64,000 nt of DNA from Leptospira bandrabouensis (GTDB lineage Bacteria; Spirochaetota; Leptospiria; Leptospirales; Leptospiraceae), in the NCBI RefSeq assembly GCF_004770905.1, contig NZ_RQHT01000012.1, positions 62,001-126,000 on the forward strand, read 5' to 3'. Every line of letters begins with the position of its first letter. The first letter of the stretch is position 1. Made by a program: the position numbers and the translations under genes. The notes beneath the pieces were generated by a model that saw nothing but the letters and a program-made list of their open reading frames with translations, was not told where the DNA came from and searched no databases. Below, piece after piece: positions 9,462-19,416 of this stretch.

Positions 9462-11510
9462 TTATTCTGGATCGCTCCACATGCCATTTTCGCGAATGAG
9501 TTCTATGAGTTGGTCGGCCGCTTCTTCTTCCGAAACACCTTTTTTTACAATTTCTTTCCCTTTGTAGAGATGAACCTTACCAATTCCAGCACCAACATAT
9601 CCAAAATCGGCATCTGCCATCTCTCCTGGACCATTGACAATACATCCCATTACGGCTATTTTCACACCTTTTAGGTGCCCTGTTCTTTTTTTGATCATTG
9701 CCGTTGTCGATTGTAAATCGAACATAGTTCGGCCACAAGAGGGACAAGATATATATTCTGTTTTTGTTAGGCGAAGCCTAGTTGCTTGTAAAATATCGAA
9801 ACTTAAAACCAGTGACTCTTCCGGTTCACCATCACCAAAGGACAAACGAACCACATCACCAATTCCATCAAGTAAACTTCCACCCACTTGGATGGAAGAT
9901 TCATAGAGCAAAGTTTCCTTATCTTGTGTTTGTGTGACAAGAGTTATGGGATAATCAGATTCTCGCAAATGATAAGCAAGTTTTCGAACAGTAAGTAAAT
10001 CCCCATTTTTTACAGAAAAAATGAGGTTTTCAATTTTTCTTTTTTTAGATTCTCTAACAATTTTTTCTGTTAGGTGAATGTCTTCGGCTTCGATACTCCA
10101 CTCCACACAACGTTTGTCTTTTGCAAAACGAGTTACAAAATCCAAAAGGTCGTCCCATGACTCTTCCGATTCCTTAAAAAATATATGAGGATTTACCACC
10201 CACTTTTGAATGCGGTATAGGTCTTCGGCCAAACTATCATATTGGTAAGTCAGTTCGTTTGATAGTTCCACAGATACCGGTAAGGGAAAGGAACCACGGC
10301 GCACCATAGTGCCTAAAGAAATTAAATCCAGTTCGGAATGGATGGCGAAGTGGAGCATTTCAGGAATTCTGCCTGACTTGGATTCCCTTTGGATGAGGTG
10401 GAGGACTTCTTCTGCTGATTCTGATCCAAAAAAAGGAAAACAGATTTCTATCCGAACCGGAGAGGAATCTCCCAGTTTTGTTTCGCCTAAACAAAGTTCT
10501 TTGGAATAAAACCTGGAGTATTGAAATGGATCCCGAAATTCAGTATAAATGGTTTCTCGTTTTTCAGAAATTCCTGGTTGTGATGGAGAGTAGGGATAAG
10601 AGGTTGTTTTCTTTTCATTTAGAAACAAATCATTGTATTTGCGAACAAGTTCTTTGGCGACAGGGATTTCATGAATGGCATCTTCTGTGAGTGAAACTCG
10701 GATGGTATCTCCCAGTCCATCTTCGAGTAAACTGCCTATACCAATGGCTGATTTGATTCTTCCATCTTTTCCATCACCTGCTTCTGTAACACCTAAATGT
10801 AAGGGATAATCCATTCCTAAATCGTAAAACCTAGAAACTAACATTCGATAGGCTTGTATCATCACTTGCGGATTGGAAGCTTTCATGGAGACAACAATGT
10901 CTTTATAAGAATTTTTTTCTGCAATCCGAATGAATTCTAAAGCAGATTCCACCATACCAAGAGGAGTATCTCCAAACCGGTTCATGATTCTATCGGAAAG
11001 ACTTCCGTGATTGGTTCCGATACGCATGGCAACACCCAGTTCTTTGGCACGTAGGACAAGGGGAGTAAATACTTCTTCGATTCTTTCTAACTCTTCGTTG
11101 TAGTCTTTGTCTGTATATTCGATGATTTCAAATTTCTTTTTGTCTGCAAAATTACCTGGATTGATTCGCACCTTTTCAACCCATTCCACACATTTGAGTG
11201 CTACTTGCGGTGTAAAATGAATATCCGCAACAAGAGGCACTGTAAGTCCTAATTCTTTCATTCGTTTTCGAATGTTTGGTAAATTATCCGCATCAGCTTG
11301 GCTTGGCACTGTTAGGCGAACTATTTCTGAACCTGCTTTTTCTAAATCAGCAATTTGTTTGATACTTGCTTCCGTATCTCTTGTGTTAGATGTAATCATG
11401 GATTGGATACGAATTGGATTTTTTCCTCCAATTCCCACTGTACCAACCATTACTTCCCGGGTAGGACGTCTTTTATAGAAAAATGGCGATTCGTTATATT
11501 TGGTGCTCAT
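9462..11510 (-). CDS. ispG: 4-hydroxy-3-methylbut-2-en-1-yl diphosphate synthase, long form
   Basis: IspG (GcpE) converts methylerythritol cyclodiphosphate to HMBPP in the non-mevalonate isoprenoid pathway, using a [4Fe-4S] cluster. The N-terminal TIM-barrel half (about residues 1-290) is recognisable from P-I-R-I-Q-S-M and V-R-I-N-P-G-N. The C-terminal cluster domain has C-P-S-C-G-R-T and M-G-C-I-V-N-G-P-G-E, giving the three cysteine ligands and the conserved Glu. At 682 residues it is the long form, with an extra domain of about 250 residues between the two halves, as in plants, chlamydiae and Bacteroidetes. It reads divergently from the gene at 11650. Confidence 0.97.
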   Translation of the reverse strand: MSTKYNESPFFYKRRPTREVMVGTVGIGGKNPIRIQSMITSNTRDTEASIKQIADLEKAGSEIVRLTVPSQADADNLPNIRKRMKELGLTVPLVADIHFTPQVALKCVEWVEKVRINPGNFADKKKFEIIEYTDKDYNEELERIEEVFTPLVLRAKELGVAMRIGTNHGSLSDRIMNRFGDTPLGMVESALEFIRIAEKNSYKDIVVSMKASNPQVMIQAYRMLVSRFYDLGMDYPLHLGVTEAGDGKDGRIKSAIGIGSLLEDGLGDTIRVSLTEDAIHEIPVAKELVRKYNDLFLNEKKTTSYPYSPSQPGISEKRETIYTEFRDPFQYSRFYSKELCLGETKLGDSSPVRIEICFPFFGSESAEEVLHLIQRESKSGRIPEMLHFAIHSELDLISLGTMVRRGSFPLPVSVELSNELTYQYDSLAEDLYRIQKWVVNPHIFFKESEESWDDLLDFVTRFAKDKRCVEWSIEAEDIHLTEKIVRESKKRKIENLIFSVKNGDLLTVRKLAYHLRESDYPITLVTQTQDKETLLYESSIQVGGSLLDGIGDVVRLSFGDGEPEESLVLSFDILQATRLRLTKTEYISCPSCGRTMFDLQSTTAMIKKRTGHLKGVKIAVMGCIVNGPGEMADADFGYVGAGIGKVHLYKGKEIVKKGVSEEEAADQLIELIRENGMWSDPE

Positions 11511-11649
11511 TTGAATCTTATGTTCTCATTATCTAGGAAATTAAATTCGAAATTTTGGGCAAGCAGTATGAAAAAAATCTGTGGGTTTCAATTTCCCTAT
11601 CCCCCAGACCGAAAATCTATTTAGGAAGAAAAACCGGTTTTTTGAGACA

Positions 11650-11934
11650 ATGAATACGGAAGTAAAACAAGGATTACAGCGAAAATACCGGGTGCAGGTT
11701 ACGGTGGCCATTTACCGTGAAGGAAGTTTATCTTATAAAAGTGAAATCCTTTCACCTGCCCATTACGACAAACGTCAAGAGGCTCGTGACCATATCCGTC
11801 AGGAAATTCGAGAACGATTAGCACATTCCAAATTCTTCCGTTCCACTCGTTTAGATTATGATTTGGTTCGTTATACAGAAGAAGGAAGTTGTAATACCTT
11901 TCTTCGTTATAGTATCCAAGACTCAGAAACTTGA
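11650..11934 (+). CDS. Small conserved-looking protein of unknown function
   Basis: A 94-residue soluble protein, rich in Arg, Tyr and Glu, with no signal peptide or membrane helix. It begins M-N-T-E-V-K-Q-G and looks like a single alpha/beta domain. A longer frame to 11581 exists, but its extra 23 residues are unlike coding sequence and no ribosome-binding site is seen there. The stop codon overlaps the TTG start of mutY (T-TGA), which suggests translational coupling. I do not recognise a family. Confidence 0.65.
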   Translation: MNTEVKQGLQRKYRVQVTVAIYREGSLSYKSEILSPAHYDKRQEARDHIRQEIRERLAHSKFFRSTRLDYDLVRYTEEGSCNTFLRYSIQDSET

Positions 11935-12992
11935 GCCCACAAAAAAAACTCCAGGGCTGGTACCAAATTCATAAAAGGGACCTTCCGTTTCGAAAGAAAA
12001 AACAAGCCTATCCTATTTGGGTTTCTGAAGTGATGTTACAGCAGACTCGTGTCAATGCAATGCTTCCATTGTATGATTCGTTTATGAAACGGTTTCCCAC
12101 ACCAGAGTCTTTAGCATCTGCCGAGGAAGAAGAGGTTCTTTCTTATTGGAAAGGGCTAGGGTATTATAGTCGTGCACGTAATCTCAGAAAGGCAGCCATT
12201 TTTCTTGTACAAAATTATAATGGATCTTTTCCTAAAGATTTAAATTTAGTTTTGAAACTTCCCGGAGTTGGAAACTATACGGCAAGGGCCATTCTTTCCA
12301 TTGCTTATGACTTACCGCTTGCGGTTTTGGATGGAAACGTAAAACGAGTTCTCTCTCGTTATTTTGGATATACAGAAAATATTTTAGGATCGAAAGCAGA
12401 TACTGACTTACAACAAAAGGCAGATGATTTTTTAAACAAAGATCATCCTGGAGACCATAACCAGGCCATGATGGAACTTGGGGCGACACTTTGTTTGCCG
12501 GAGTCTCCTAAATGTTTATTATGTCCATTGACTGATTCTTGTTATGCGAGAATTCATCAAAAAACGGGAGAGATCCCACTAAGGGTCAAAGAAAAAAAAC
12601 AAATTCAATTAAGTGCTGAAATTTTGGTTTTTGATTTCAAAGACAAAATCCTACTTGTGAAAGAACCTAAAATGCGTTTTTTGAAAGAGATGTTCCATTT
12701 GCCCTATGGATTTATTGGTGAAATTCCAGAAGAAACCTATGAACCTACCTCCTTCTTTTTAGCCTTAAAAGAATTGTTTCCAAGTCTTCTCGCCCTTGGG
12801 AAATTTAAACATACCATCACTCATCATAAGATGGAATTTTCTGTCCTACGTCAAAGTTTGAAAGAAAGAACCCAGGTGGAAACTTTGGCCAAAAATTTTG
12901 GTGTGGAAAGCAAATGGGTCCAACTTTCCTCCTTAGATCGGGAATTCCCTTCCTCCCTTGCCTCTAAAGTCAAAAAGTTTTTGCTTTACTAA
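11931..12992 (+). CDS. mutY: A/G-specific adenine DNA glycosylase
   Basis: A 353-residue base-excision repair enzyme that removes adenine mispaired with 8-oxoguanine. The catalytic Glu is in W-V-S-E-V-M-L-Q-Q-T (Glu33). The helix-hairpin-helix reads L-P-G-V-G-N-Y-T-A, followed by the catalytic Asp in V-L-D-G-N-V-K-R. The [4Fe-4S] motif C-x6-C-x2-C-x5-C lies around residue 190. The C-terminal third is the NUDIX-like 8-oxoG recognition domain. The start is a TTG overlapping the previous stop codon; no ATG gives a full N-terminus. Confidence 0.95.
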   Translation: MSPQKKLQGWYQIHKRDLPFRKKKQAYPIWVSEVMLQQTRVNAMLPLYDSFMKRFPTPESLASAEEEEVLSYWKGLGYYSRARNLRKAAIFLVQNYNGSFPKDLNLVLKLPGVGNYTARAILSIAYDLPLAVLDGNVKRVLSRYFGYTENILGSKADTDLQQKADDFLNKDHPGDHNQAMMELGATLCLPESPKCLLCPLTDSCYARIHQKTGEIPLRVKEKKQIQLSAEILVFDFKDKILLVKEPKMRFLKEMFHLPYGFIGEIPEETYEPTSFFLALKELFPSLLALGKFKHTITHHKMEFSVLRQSLKERTQVETLAKNFGVESKWVQLSSLDREFPSSLASKVKKFLLY

Positions 12993-13021
12993 AAGTTTTA
13001 ATTCGTTACCATTCATGGGCC

Positions 13022-15754
13022 ATGGCCGAATTCATTGTTTGGATCGAAAGACTTGTTTCCAACATCCCTCTGCCCATTTTGGAGGTCTGGGGTCGGTTTT
13101 CTTTTTTACTAGGTTCTATTATTGCTATATTCGCATTTACTGGTTTTACGTTTCGAAATGGAAAAACTTTAAGAATCTCAAGAGAGGTTTGGAACTGGAA
13201 CCTAACTAGTTTTTATTGGTTTCTGATTACTTTTGTTACCATTTTTATTACTGGATACTTGGGAAGTTCCATAGTTTTAATTCCCGGTGCACAAACTTTT
13301 GAAAGTTTAAAAGATTTATCTGTTTTCCTTTGTTTGAATTTTTTTGGATTTCCGGCTCTTCTTGCTGTTCCCTTTGCCTACGGCTTATCTGATCTGATGG
13401 AGGGAGTTCCGCCGGAATTTTTATGGGACTGGTTGCCGGGTTACTTTATCAATCCGTCCTTATTTTGGATTTCCTACCAATTAATTGGAAAATCACCTGA
13501 CTTTCGTAAGTTCAAGATATGGATATATTACTTTATATTTGTTTTATTGTTTTTACTGTTAGAACCTTTTTTATGGGGTTATTTATGTTCCGAACAATTT
13601 GGAGCTGAAATTTCCTATCATACCATTAGTTCTGCACTTCTTTTCACTACAGGAATTACTTGGATCCTCGCACCACTGGCGATGTATATCACATTCCCCT
13701 TAGTCAGAAAGTTTGGATTTTTTTGGGCTGAGGTTCCTGGACAAGTGAAAGAAGTAACGATTACCGAACCACAATTGGTTTGGAAATCGGGACCAAAAGA
13801 ATTTGATTCTTTCGAATCAGAATCGGAATTAAAAACTGGTATTTCCTTACAATTATTTATTGTTGCACCTTTTGTTTGTTTGGTGTTAATTCTTGTTGGT
13901 ATTACTGCCTATGTAACTCTAAAAAATGCGGAACAATCTGGCTTTCAAATGGTAGAGGTTTTACATAGGCAATGGTCAAAGAATATCAATTTAAGTTTAG
14001 ATCTATATTTTTCTACCCTTCCTGAAACGAGTAAAGAATACAGTGGAACGAGCGGACTGGGAAAGGTTCTTGATTCCTCCAAAGTAAATGAACAAGGCAA
14101 AGTGTATTTGTTAGATGAAAGTTTAAATCCGTTGGCATCACTTGCGAGAGACCGTGGAAAATCCAGATTATTGGAAATTGCCAGAGTTGAACTTAAAAAA
14201 TTGGGAAATGATATAAATACTTCTGAAAAACGATTTAGTTTTGCAGTTGTGACAAAAAAGCCACTCTCTCGTGAAAATTGGAATGCGATGGTTACTGAGT
14301 ATTCCCATCCAAAACTAAAAGAAAAAACCTATCTTATCACTTTGTTTCCTTATTCATTTTATTTAAGTGGAGTCCTTAGAGGTAACAGCAAATCAGCCAT
14401 GGTTTTTGCTTGGGCCATCCTTTTGAGTTTGTTACTGGCAGCTTTTATTGCTGAGTTTGTGACAAGGCCCGTTCTTTCTTTTGCTAAAGCATCTAAGTCA
14501 CTTGCGAAAGGAGATTGGAATTACCCTGTCGACGAAAGTATAATTGTTGAACTGAAGGATTTATCCGAAGCGTTTCGTTTTATGTCAAAGGAACTAAAAC
14601 AAAGTTTTGAACGTGTGGAAGAGAGCCAACGTTTGGTGATGGAGACCAATTCAAATTTAGAAGAAAAAATTGGAGAAAGGACAGAAGCGCTTATCGAAAG
14701 TAATCGCAGCCTTTTGGAAATGATAGAGACGAAAGAAAAAATTCTAATCGATTTACATAATACACAAACACAACTACTGATGAGTGAAAAACTAGCAGCA
14801 CTCGGGCAATTTGCCGCAGGAATTACTCATGAATTAAATACTCCACTGGGTGCGATTACTTCTAGCGTTCGTGCCATGTCGGAAATTTTAAAAAATGATA
14901 TCACTAATTTACCTGAATTTTTGGAGTCTTTAGATAAAACTGAACGTGAAAACTTTCGTTATTTACTCCATTTAAGTTTGTCTTTTGGATCTCGTAATTC
15001 AGGGTTACTCAACCGAGCTGAAAAAAAAGAAAGATTAGGGATATTAAATTCCTATCAAATCGAAAATCCTGAAGAAGTGATGGAGGACTTAACATCACTA
15101 GGAATTTTACATTTCGACGAACCATTACTCAAGGTTTTAAAGAACCCAAGGTCAGGAATGATCCTTCAAAATGTACATATTTTAGGTAGTTTATATCGAT
15201 TAGTTTATGTGATTCAAACTGCGACAGAAAAAGCATCCCATGTAGTAAATGCACTCAAACATTATTTACATACCGACCGATTAGAAACACAAACAGAATT
15301 ACAAAAAGTTCATATCCCCACTGAAATGGATTCTATTTTAACCCTATATCATGCAAAAATAAAAAATGATGTCGAAGTGGTTAAACAGTATAAAACATCT
15401 GATTATTGTTTGGTGGAAAAAGACAAACTCAATCAGGTTTGGATTAATATTATCAACAATGCCTTACAAGCAATGGATTATCGAGGTAAAATGACAATTT
15501 CAGTCACTTCCAAAGAGAACTTTGTGATCACATCCATTCGGGATTCTGGTAAGGGGATTGCCCCAGAGATTCAGGATAAGATTTTTTTACCTTTTTTTAC
15601 TACAAAAAAACATGGCGAAGGGATTGGGCTTGGGCTTGACATTTGTAAACAAATCGTAGAAAAAATGAAGGGCAAAATTGAGTTCATATCAAATGAAGAG
15701 GGAACTGAGTTTCGAGTGTTTTTGCCAAAGGGAATCGAAGGGGAAAGAGTTTGA
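13022..15754 (+). CDS. Large membrane sensor histidine kinase
   Basis: 910 residues. The first about 235 residues contain seven or eight membrane helices. Another helix lies around 276-300, then an extracytoplasmic sensor of about 150 residues, a helix near 455-478, and a HAMP domain. A coiled coil leads to the HisKA H-box, [13 protein letters not shown], with the phosphorylated His at 603. The ATPase domain has the N-box (I-I-N-N-A-L-Q-A-M) and the G-boxes D-S-G-K-G-I and G-I-G-L-G-L. About 150 residues separate the H-box from the helix leading to the ATPase domain, an enlarged dimerisation domain. Its stop overlaps the TTG of the downstream receiver gene, its probable partner. Confidence 0.93.
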   Translation: MAEFIVWIERLVSNIPLPILEVWGRFSFLLGSIIAIFAFTGFTFRNGKTLRISREVWNWNLTSFYWFLITFVTIFITGYLGSSIVLIPGAQTFESLKDLSVFLCLNFFGFPALLAVPFAYGLSDLMEGVPPEFLWDWLPGYFINPSLFWISYQLIGKSPDFRKFKIWIYYFIFVLLFLLLEPFLWGYLCSEQFGAEISYHTISSALLFTTGITWILAPLAMYITFPLVRKFGFFWAEVPGQVKEVTITEPQLVWKSGPKEFDSFESESELKTGISLQLFIVAPFVCLVLILVGITAYVTLKNAEQSGFQMVEVLHRQWSKNINLSLDLYFSTLPETSKEYSGTSGLGKVLDSSKVNEQGKVYLLDESLNPLASLARDRGKSRLLEIARVELKKLGNDINTSEKRFSFAVVTKKPLSRENWNAMVTEYSHPKLKEKTYLITLFPYSFYLSGVLRGNSKSAMVFAWAILLSLLLAAFIAEFVTRPVLSFAKASKSLAKGDWNYPVDESIIVELKDLSEAFRFMSKELKQSFERVEESQRLVMETNSNLEEKIGERTEALIESNRSLLEMIETKEKILIDLHNTQTQLLMSEKLAALGQFAAGITHELNTPLGAITSSVRAMSEILKNDITNLPEFLESLDKTERENFRYLLHLSLSFGSRNSGLLNRAEKKERLGILNSYQIENPEEVMEDLTSLGILHFDEPLLKVLKNPRSGMILQNVHILGSLYRLVYVIQTATEKASHVVNALKHYLHTDRLETQTELQKVHIPTEMDSILTLYHAKIKNDVEVVKQYKTSDYCLVEKDKLNQVWINIINNALQAMDYRGKMTISVTSKENFVITSIRDSGKGIAPEIQDKIFLPFFTTKKHGEGIGLGLDICKQIVEKMKGKIEFISNEEGTEFRVFLPKGIEGERV

Positions 15755-16167
15755 ATATTACACAACTACATCATGAGAAAAACGCAATCCTATGTGTGGA
15801 TGATGAACCGATTCTCCTCCTTTCCCTCGTACAAGAACTAAAACGCGAAATTGGTGGCAGTTATACATACGAAACAGCCCAGAATCCTGAAGAGGCGATG
15901 GAAGTGATCGATGACCTTTGTAGTTCAGGTGTGGAAGTGATCCTCATTCTCTCCGATTGGCTCATGCCTGGAATGCGTGGAGACGAATTTCTCATCCAAG
16001 TCCATCAAAAATACCCACAGATTAAATCCATTCTGATTTCCGGCCATGCGGATCGTGATGCCATCAACCGTGTAAAGGAAGAAGCAAAAACCTACGCCAT
16101 TTTTTCCAAACCTTGGAATACTAGAGAATTGCTAGATGCAGTTCGTTTCTGTTGCAATTTGACCTAA
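15751..16167 (+). CDS. Response-regulator receiver protein without output domain
   Basis: 138 residues, a single receiver domain. The acidic pair is Asp17-Asp18 (C-V-D-D-E-P), the phosphoacceptor is Asp69 (L-S-D-W-L-M-P-G), the switch Ser is at 97 and the conserved Lys at 120 (F-S-K-P-W). No DNA-binding or enzymatic domain follows. The TTG start overlaps the kinase stop codon (TTGA), so the pair is very probably cotranslated. It may pass phosphate onward or act by protein-protein contact; the target is unknown. Confidence 0.93.
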   Translation: MNITQLHHEKNAILCVDDEPILLLSLVQELKREIGGSYTYETAQNPEEAMEVIDDLCSSGVEVILILSDWLMPGMRGDEFLIQVHQKYPQIKSILISGHADRDAINRVKEEAKTYAIFSKPWNTRELLDAVRFCCNLT

Positions 16168-16188
16168 GTCCATTTTTCTGGACGTAAG

Positions 16189-16464
16189 GTGCGTACCATC
16201 TACATCCGAAAACTCCGATTTGAAGAAGCTCGCATTAAATTAGAGCGAGAACTCCATGAAGCCTTTATGGACGGGGAATCCTATGTCGAAATTTTGCACG
16301 GAATCGGGGAAGGAATCCTCAGGCGAATGGCGATTGACTACGTGGAGACCTGCGGTTTTCTGAAACTAGTGGAGACCGATCCGATGTTTCGGTCAAACCC
16401 GGGTGCGACCATTGTCGAAATTCTTGCCCCATCCAAAGAATACATCAACCGATTGAAATCATGA
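16189..16464 (+). CDS. Small Smr-domain protein
   Basis: 91 residues forming a stand-alone Smr (small MutS-related) domain. It shows the early L-R-F-E-E-A helix, then V-E-I-L-H-G-I-G-E-G-I-L-R, the core H-G-x-G motif, and a terminal A-T-I-V-E-I-L strand. Smr domains are often nucleases acting on branched DNA or RNA. The usual N-terminal L-D-L-H motif is replaced here by Y-I-R-K-L-R, so activity is uncertain. The GTG start at 16189 is chosen because no ATG lies near. The end overlaps the cimA start by 4 bases. Confidence 0.8.
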   Translation: MRTIYIRKLRFEEARIKLERELHEAFMDGESYVEILHGIGEGILRRMAIDYVETCGFLKLVETDPMFRSNPGATIVEILAPSKEYINRLKS

Positions 16465-17996
16465 CCGAATCTAACTCTACTATAGAAATCCTGGACGTTA
16501 CTTTACGAGACGGGGAACAAACAAACGGTGTCTCCTTTTCTTGGCAGCAAAAGTTAAATATCACCAAACACTTATTAATGGATCTAAAAACCGACCGAGT
16601 CGAAATTGCCAGCGCTCGGGTCTCACCTGGTGAGTTTGAAGCCGTTAAAAAAATTGTGGAATGGGCTAAGTCAGAAGGTTTAGACGATCGAATCGAAATT
16701 TTAGGATTTGTGGATTATGATAAAACTGTAGAATGGATGAAGGGAACTGGCGTTCGGGTTCTTAACCTTCTTACTAAGGGGTCACTGAACCACCTAACAA
16801 ATCAACTTCGAAAGACCCCAAGAGAACATTTTTTAGACATTCAGAAAACTGTCGAATTTGCAGCTGCTTCTGGAATCGCCGTAAACGTTTATTTAGAAGA
16901 CTGGTCCAATGGATACACCCATTCCAGAGATTATGTATTAGAATATTTAGATGTTGTCTCAAAGTTTCCGATCCAAAAATTTTATTTAGCGGATACATTG
17001 GGAGTATTGTCTCCCTTCGAAGTTCGGACAGCCATTACTGATCTTGTAAAAGAATTTCCAAAACTCTGGTTTGAATTCCACGGACATAATGATTATGATT
17101 TAGCAGTGGCGAACTGTTTGGAAGCAGTGAGTGCCGGTGTTCGTGGGCTCCATGTCGCCGTAAATGGACTTGGGGAACGTGCGGGTAATTCTCCTTTAGA
17201 AGCAGTTGTCACAGCAATCCATGACAAAACAAAATTTAAAACTTCCATAGTGGAAAAAGAAATTACCAATGCCTCAAGGCTTGTGGCGGTTTTTTCAGGG
17301 AAACGTATTTCGGATAACCGACCCATCGTTGGTGAGGATGTATTCACACAAACTGCTGGAGTTCATGCCGATGGGGACAAAAAAGGAAATTTATATGCCA
17401 ATCCCATTTTGCCAGAAAGGTTTGGACGATCTAGAGTTTACGCCTTAGGGAAGTTAGCGGGTAAAGCAAGCATTACAGAAAACTTAAAACAATTGGGTAT
17501 GGTTCTTTCCCCCGAAATTGAAAAAAAAGTTTTGGAACGAGTGATTGAACTTGGTGACCAGAACAAAACCGTCACTAAGGAAGACCTTCCCTATATCATC
17601 TCTGATATCACTGGTGAAAATTTAGAAGCTAGTTTTCGAATCGAGTCCTGTACTGTGACAAGTGGGATCGGGGTCAAACCAAAAGCCGAAGTCAAGGTGA
17701 ATTTCCAGGGGAAGGATTACGCGGCAAAGGGAGAAGGTGACGGCGGTTACGATGCGTTTATGAATGCCCTTGGTAAAATTTTAAAAGAATTAAACATCCA
17801 AATTCCAAAACTCTATGACTATGAAGTTCGGATTCCTCCCGGAGGAAATACCAATGCTTTAGTTGAAACAGTCATCACTTGGAAAGTAGAAGGTGAAACT
17901 CATCCTATTCGCACCATTGGCATTGACTCTGACCAACAAGTGGCAGCTGTGAAAGCCACAGAACGATTGTTACATATTTTACTCGGAAACGTATGA
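16461..17996 (+). CDS. cimA: (R)-citramalate synthase
   Basis: A 511-residue enzyme of the LeuA/CimA family that condenses pyruvate with acetyl-CoA to citramalate, the first step of the threonine-independent isoleucine pathway used by Leptospira. The N-terminal barrel has the T-L-R-D-G-E-Q signature and the metal-binding E-F-H-G-H-N-D. The flexible linker contains T-Q-T-A-G-V-H-A-D-G-D-K-K-G-N-L-Y. The C-terminal domain (from about residue 395) is the allosteric isoleucine-binding domain. Sequence details, including V-Y-L-E-D-W-S-N-G and N-G-L-G-E-R-A-G-N, match the leptospiral citramalate synthase better than isopropylmalate synthase; that match is from memory. Confidence 0.9.
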   Translation: MTESNSTIEILDVTLRDGEQTNGVSFSWQQKLNITKHLLMDLKTDRVEIASARVSPGEFEAVKKIVEWAKSEGLDDRIEILGFVDYDKTVEWMKGTGVRVLNLLTKGSLNHLTNQLRKTPREHFLDIQKTVEFAAASGIAVNVYLEDWSNGYTHSRDYVLEYLDVVSKFPIQKFYLADTLGVLSPFEVRTAITDLVKEFPKLWFEFHGHNDYDLAVANCLEAVSAGVRGLHVAVNGLGERAGNSPLEAVVTAIHDKTKFKTSIVEKEITNASRLVAVFSGKRISDNRPIVGEDVFTQTAGVHADGDKKGNLYANPILPERFGRSRVYALGKLAGKASITENLKQLGMVLSPEIEKKVLERVIELGDQNKTVTKEDLPYIISDITGENLEASFRIESCTVTSGIGVKPKAEVKVNFQGKDYAAKGEGDGGYDAFMNALGKILKELNIQIPKLYDYEVRIPPGGNTNALVETVITWKVEGETHPIRTIGIDSDQQVAAVKATERLLHILLGNV

Positions 17997-18559
17997 TTCA
18001 TTTTCTCATTGTGGGCCTTGGGAATCCAGGGGATAAGTATAAAAACACTCGCCATAACATTGGTTTTATGATCTTGGATGCTCTTGCGAGTAGTTTCAGT
18101 GTGTCTTTCAAAGATTCCAAAAAATATATGGAATCAACTCATACTCTGGACGGAGACAAAGTCCATCTTTTGAAACCATTAGAGTTTATGAATCTTTCTG
18201 GAAAAGCCACCCAAACTCTTGCCAATTTGTATAAAATTCCTCCCTCCCAAATTTTAGTCGTTCAGGATGAAGTGGACCTACCTTTCGGAAAAATTAAAAA
18301 TAAAATTGGCGGCGGAACGGCTGGCCACAACGGACTAAAAGATATCGTGGCAAAACTAGGTTCGCAAGAATTCCACCGGTTGCGGTTTGGAGTTGGTAAA
18401 CCCGAAAAAGGTGGAATGGAAGTAGCTGATTTTGTTTTACAAAATTTTAATGCAGAGGAAAGAAACAATTTGGATGCACTCATCAAAGAATCAGTTACTA
18501 AAATTGAAGATTGGATCAGAACCAACCGTAATTTAATCCGAAAAGAAAATGGAGGTTAG
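17993..18559 (+). CDS. pth: Peptidyl-tRNA hydrolase
   Basis: 188 residues. It releases tRNA from peptidyl-tRNAs dropped by stalled ribosomes. Motifs are G-L-G-N-P-G at the N-terminus, N-T-R-H-N-I-G-F with the catalytic His, F-M-N-L-S-G-K, D-E-V-D-L-P-F-G, and G-G-G-T-A-G-H-N-G-L-K. Length matches the family. The ATG overlaps the cimA stop codon (ATGA). Confidence 0.97.
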   Translation: MIHFLIVGLGNPGDKYKNTRHNIGFMILDALASSFSVSFKDSKKYMESTHTLDGDKVHLLKPLEFMNLSGKATQTLANLYKIPPSQILVVQDEVDLPFGKIKNKIGGGTAGHNGLKDIVAKLGSQEFHRLRFGVGKPEKGGMEVADFVLQNFNAEERNNLDALIKESVTKIEDWIRTNRNLIRKENGG

Positions 18560-18608
18560 GTGGTTCACTCTTAACAAAACAAGGTGAATATACCATAGAT
18601 CACATTTT

Positions 18609-19193
18609 ATGACAAAAGACAAAGAAACTTCCATCAACCTTCGTAGTCTTATCTTCCAAACCATTCTATCGATTGTGATCGTGTTAGCCATTGTGTTTGG
18701 ACTTGCTTTTTTCTTTCGAAAGGAACTACTCGGATTTAGCGAACACTTTGTTCGTATTTTTGGGTATTTGGGACTTTTTGTGGGAATGATTCTTTCCGAT
18801 AGCCTTCCGGCTTTTGTTCCTCCCGATGCTTTTCTAATGCTTGCCATCACGGGAGAAATGGATCCTTTAAAAACCATTCTTTCTATGTCTTTTGGGAGTA
18901 TCATTGGGGGATCCTTAGCCTACTTTGTTGGATTGTATCTTATTCCTAAGTTTCATTTAGGTCGGCAGATGGTTTTACATTACGAAGACAAACTCCTACC
19001 TTATCTACGTAAATATGGATTTGGTGCTGTTGTTTTAAGTTCCCTTACACCCATTCCCTATTCTTGGATGGCTTATACAGTGGGAACCTTTAAGATGCGT
19101 TATTCGCTATTTTTACTCGGCTCTCTTTTTCGATTTGTGCGAGTCACTGTATATTTTTATGCCATGTATTTGGGGTGGATCACTGGAGGATAG
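18609..19193 (+). CDS. DedA/VTT-domain membrane protein
   Basis: 194 residues with an N-terminal membrane helix (about 20-40), a long amphipathic or re-entrant segment, and further helices to the C-terminus. The G-Y-L-G-L-F-V-G-M stretch followed by P-x(3)-P-P-D-A-F and the G-S-I-I-G-G-S-L-A-Y-F-V-G segment are typical of the DedA/VTT (SNARE-associated) family, whose members flip lipids or maintain membrane potential. The ATG of the next gene follows the stop codon directly. Confidence 0.85.
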   Translation: MTKDKETSINLRSLIFQTILSIVIVLAIVFGLAFFFRKELLGFSEHFVRIFGYLGLFVGMILSDSLPAFVPPDAFLMLAITGEMDPLKTILSMSFGSIIGGSLAYFVGLYLIPKFHLGRQMVLHYEDKLLPYLRKYGFGAVVLSSLTPIPYSWMAYTVGTFKMRYSLFLLGSLFRFVRVTVYFYAMYLGWITGG

Positions 19194-19415
19194 ATGTCAG
19201 AAGAACGTTTATTTCCTAAAACAGTGGATGAGGTAATTTTAGAAAAAGTAAGGTTTTTCTTTTTGCCTGATCGGACTGCAGCTTTTGTAAAAAATTTGGT
19301 GGAAGGAAAGGTTTCGGAAAGGTCTCTTATTTGTTGTAATTCAGGATGTGATGTTTGTAACGAAACCATATACAATTGTTATATGGCAGTCAAAAAAGAA
19401 TTGGAAAATACTTAA
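19194..19415 (+). CDS. Small Cys-rich protein of unknown function
   Basis: 73 residues. The C-terminal half carries the cysteine pattern C-C-x3-C-x2-C-x6-C, which could bind a metal or an iron-sulfur cluster. There is no signal peptide. It begins on the base after the DedA stop codon and ends 1 base before the TTG chosen for rarA, so it is probably read as part of that operon. The family is not recognised. Confidence 0.6.
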   Translation: MSEERLFPKTVDEVILEKVRFFFLPDRTAAFVKNLVEGKVSERSLICCNSGCDVCNETIYNCYMAVKKELENT

Positions 19416-19416
19416 G

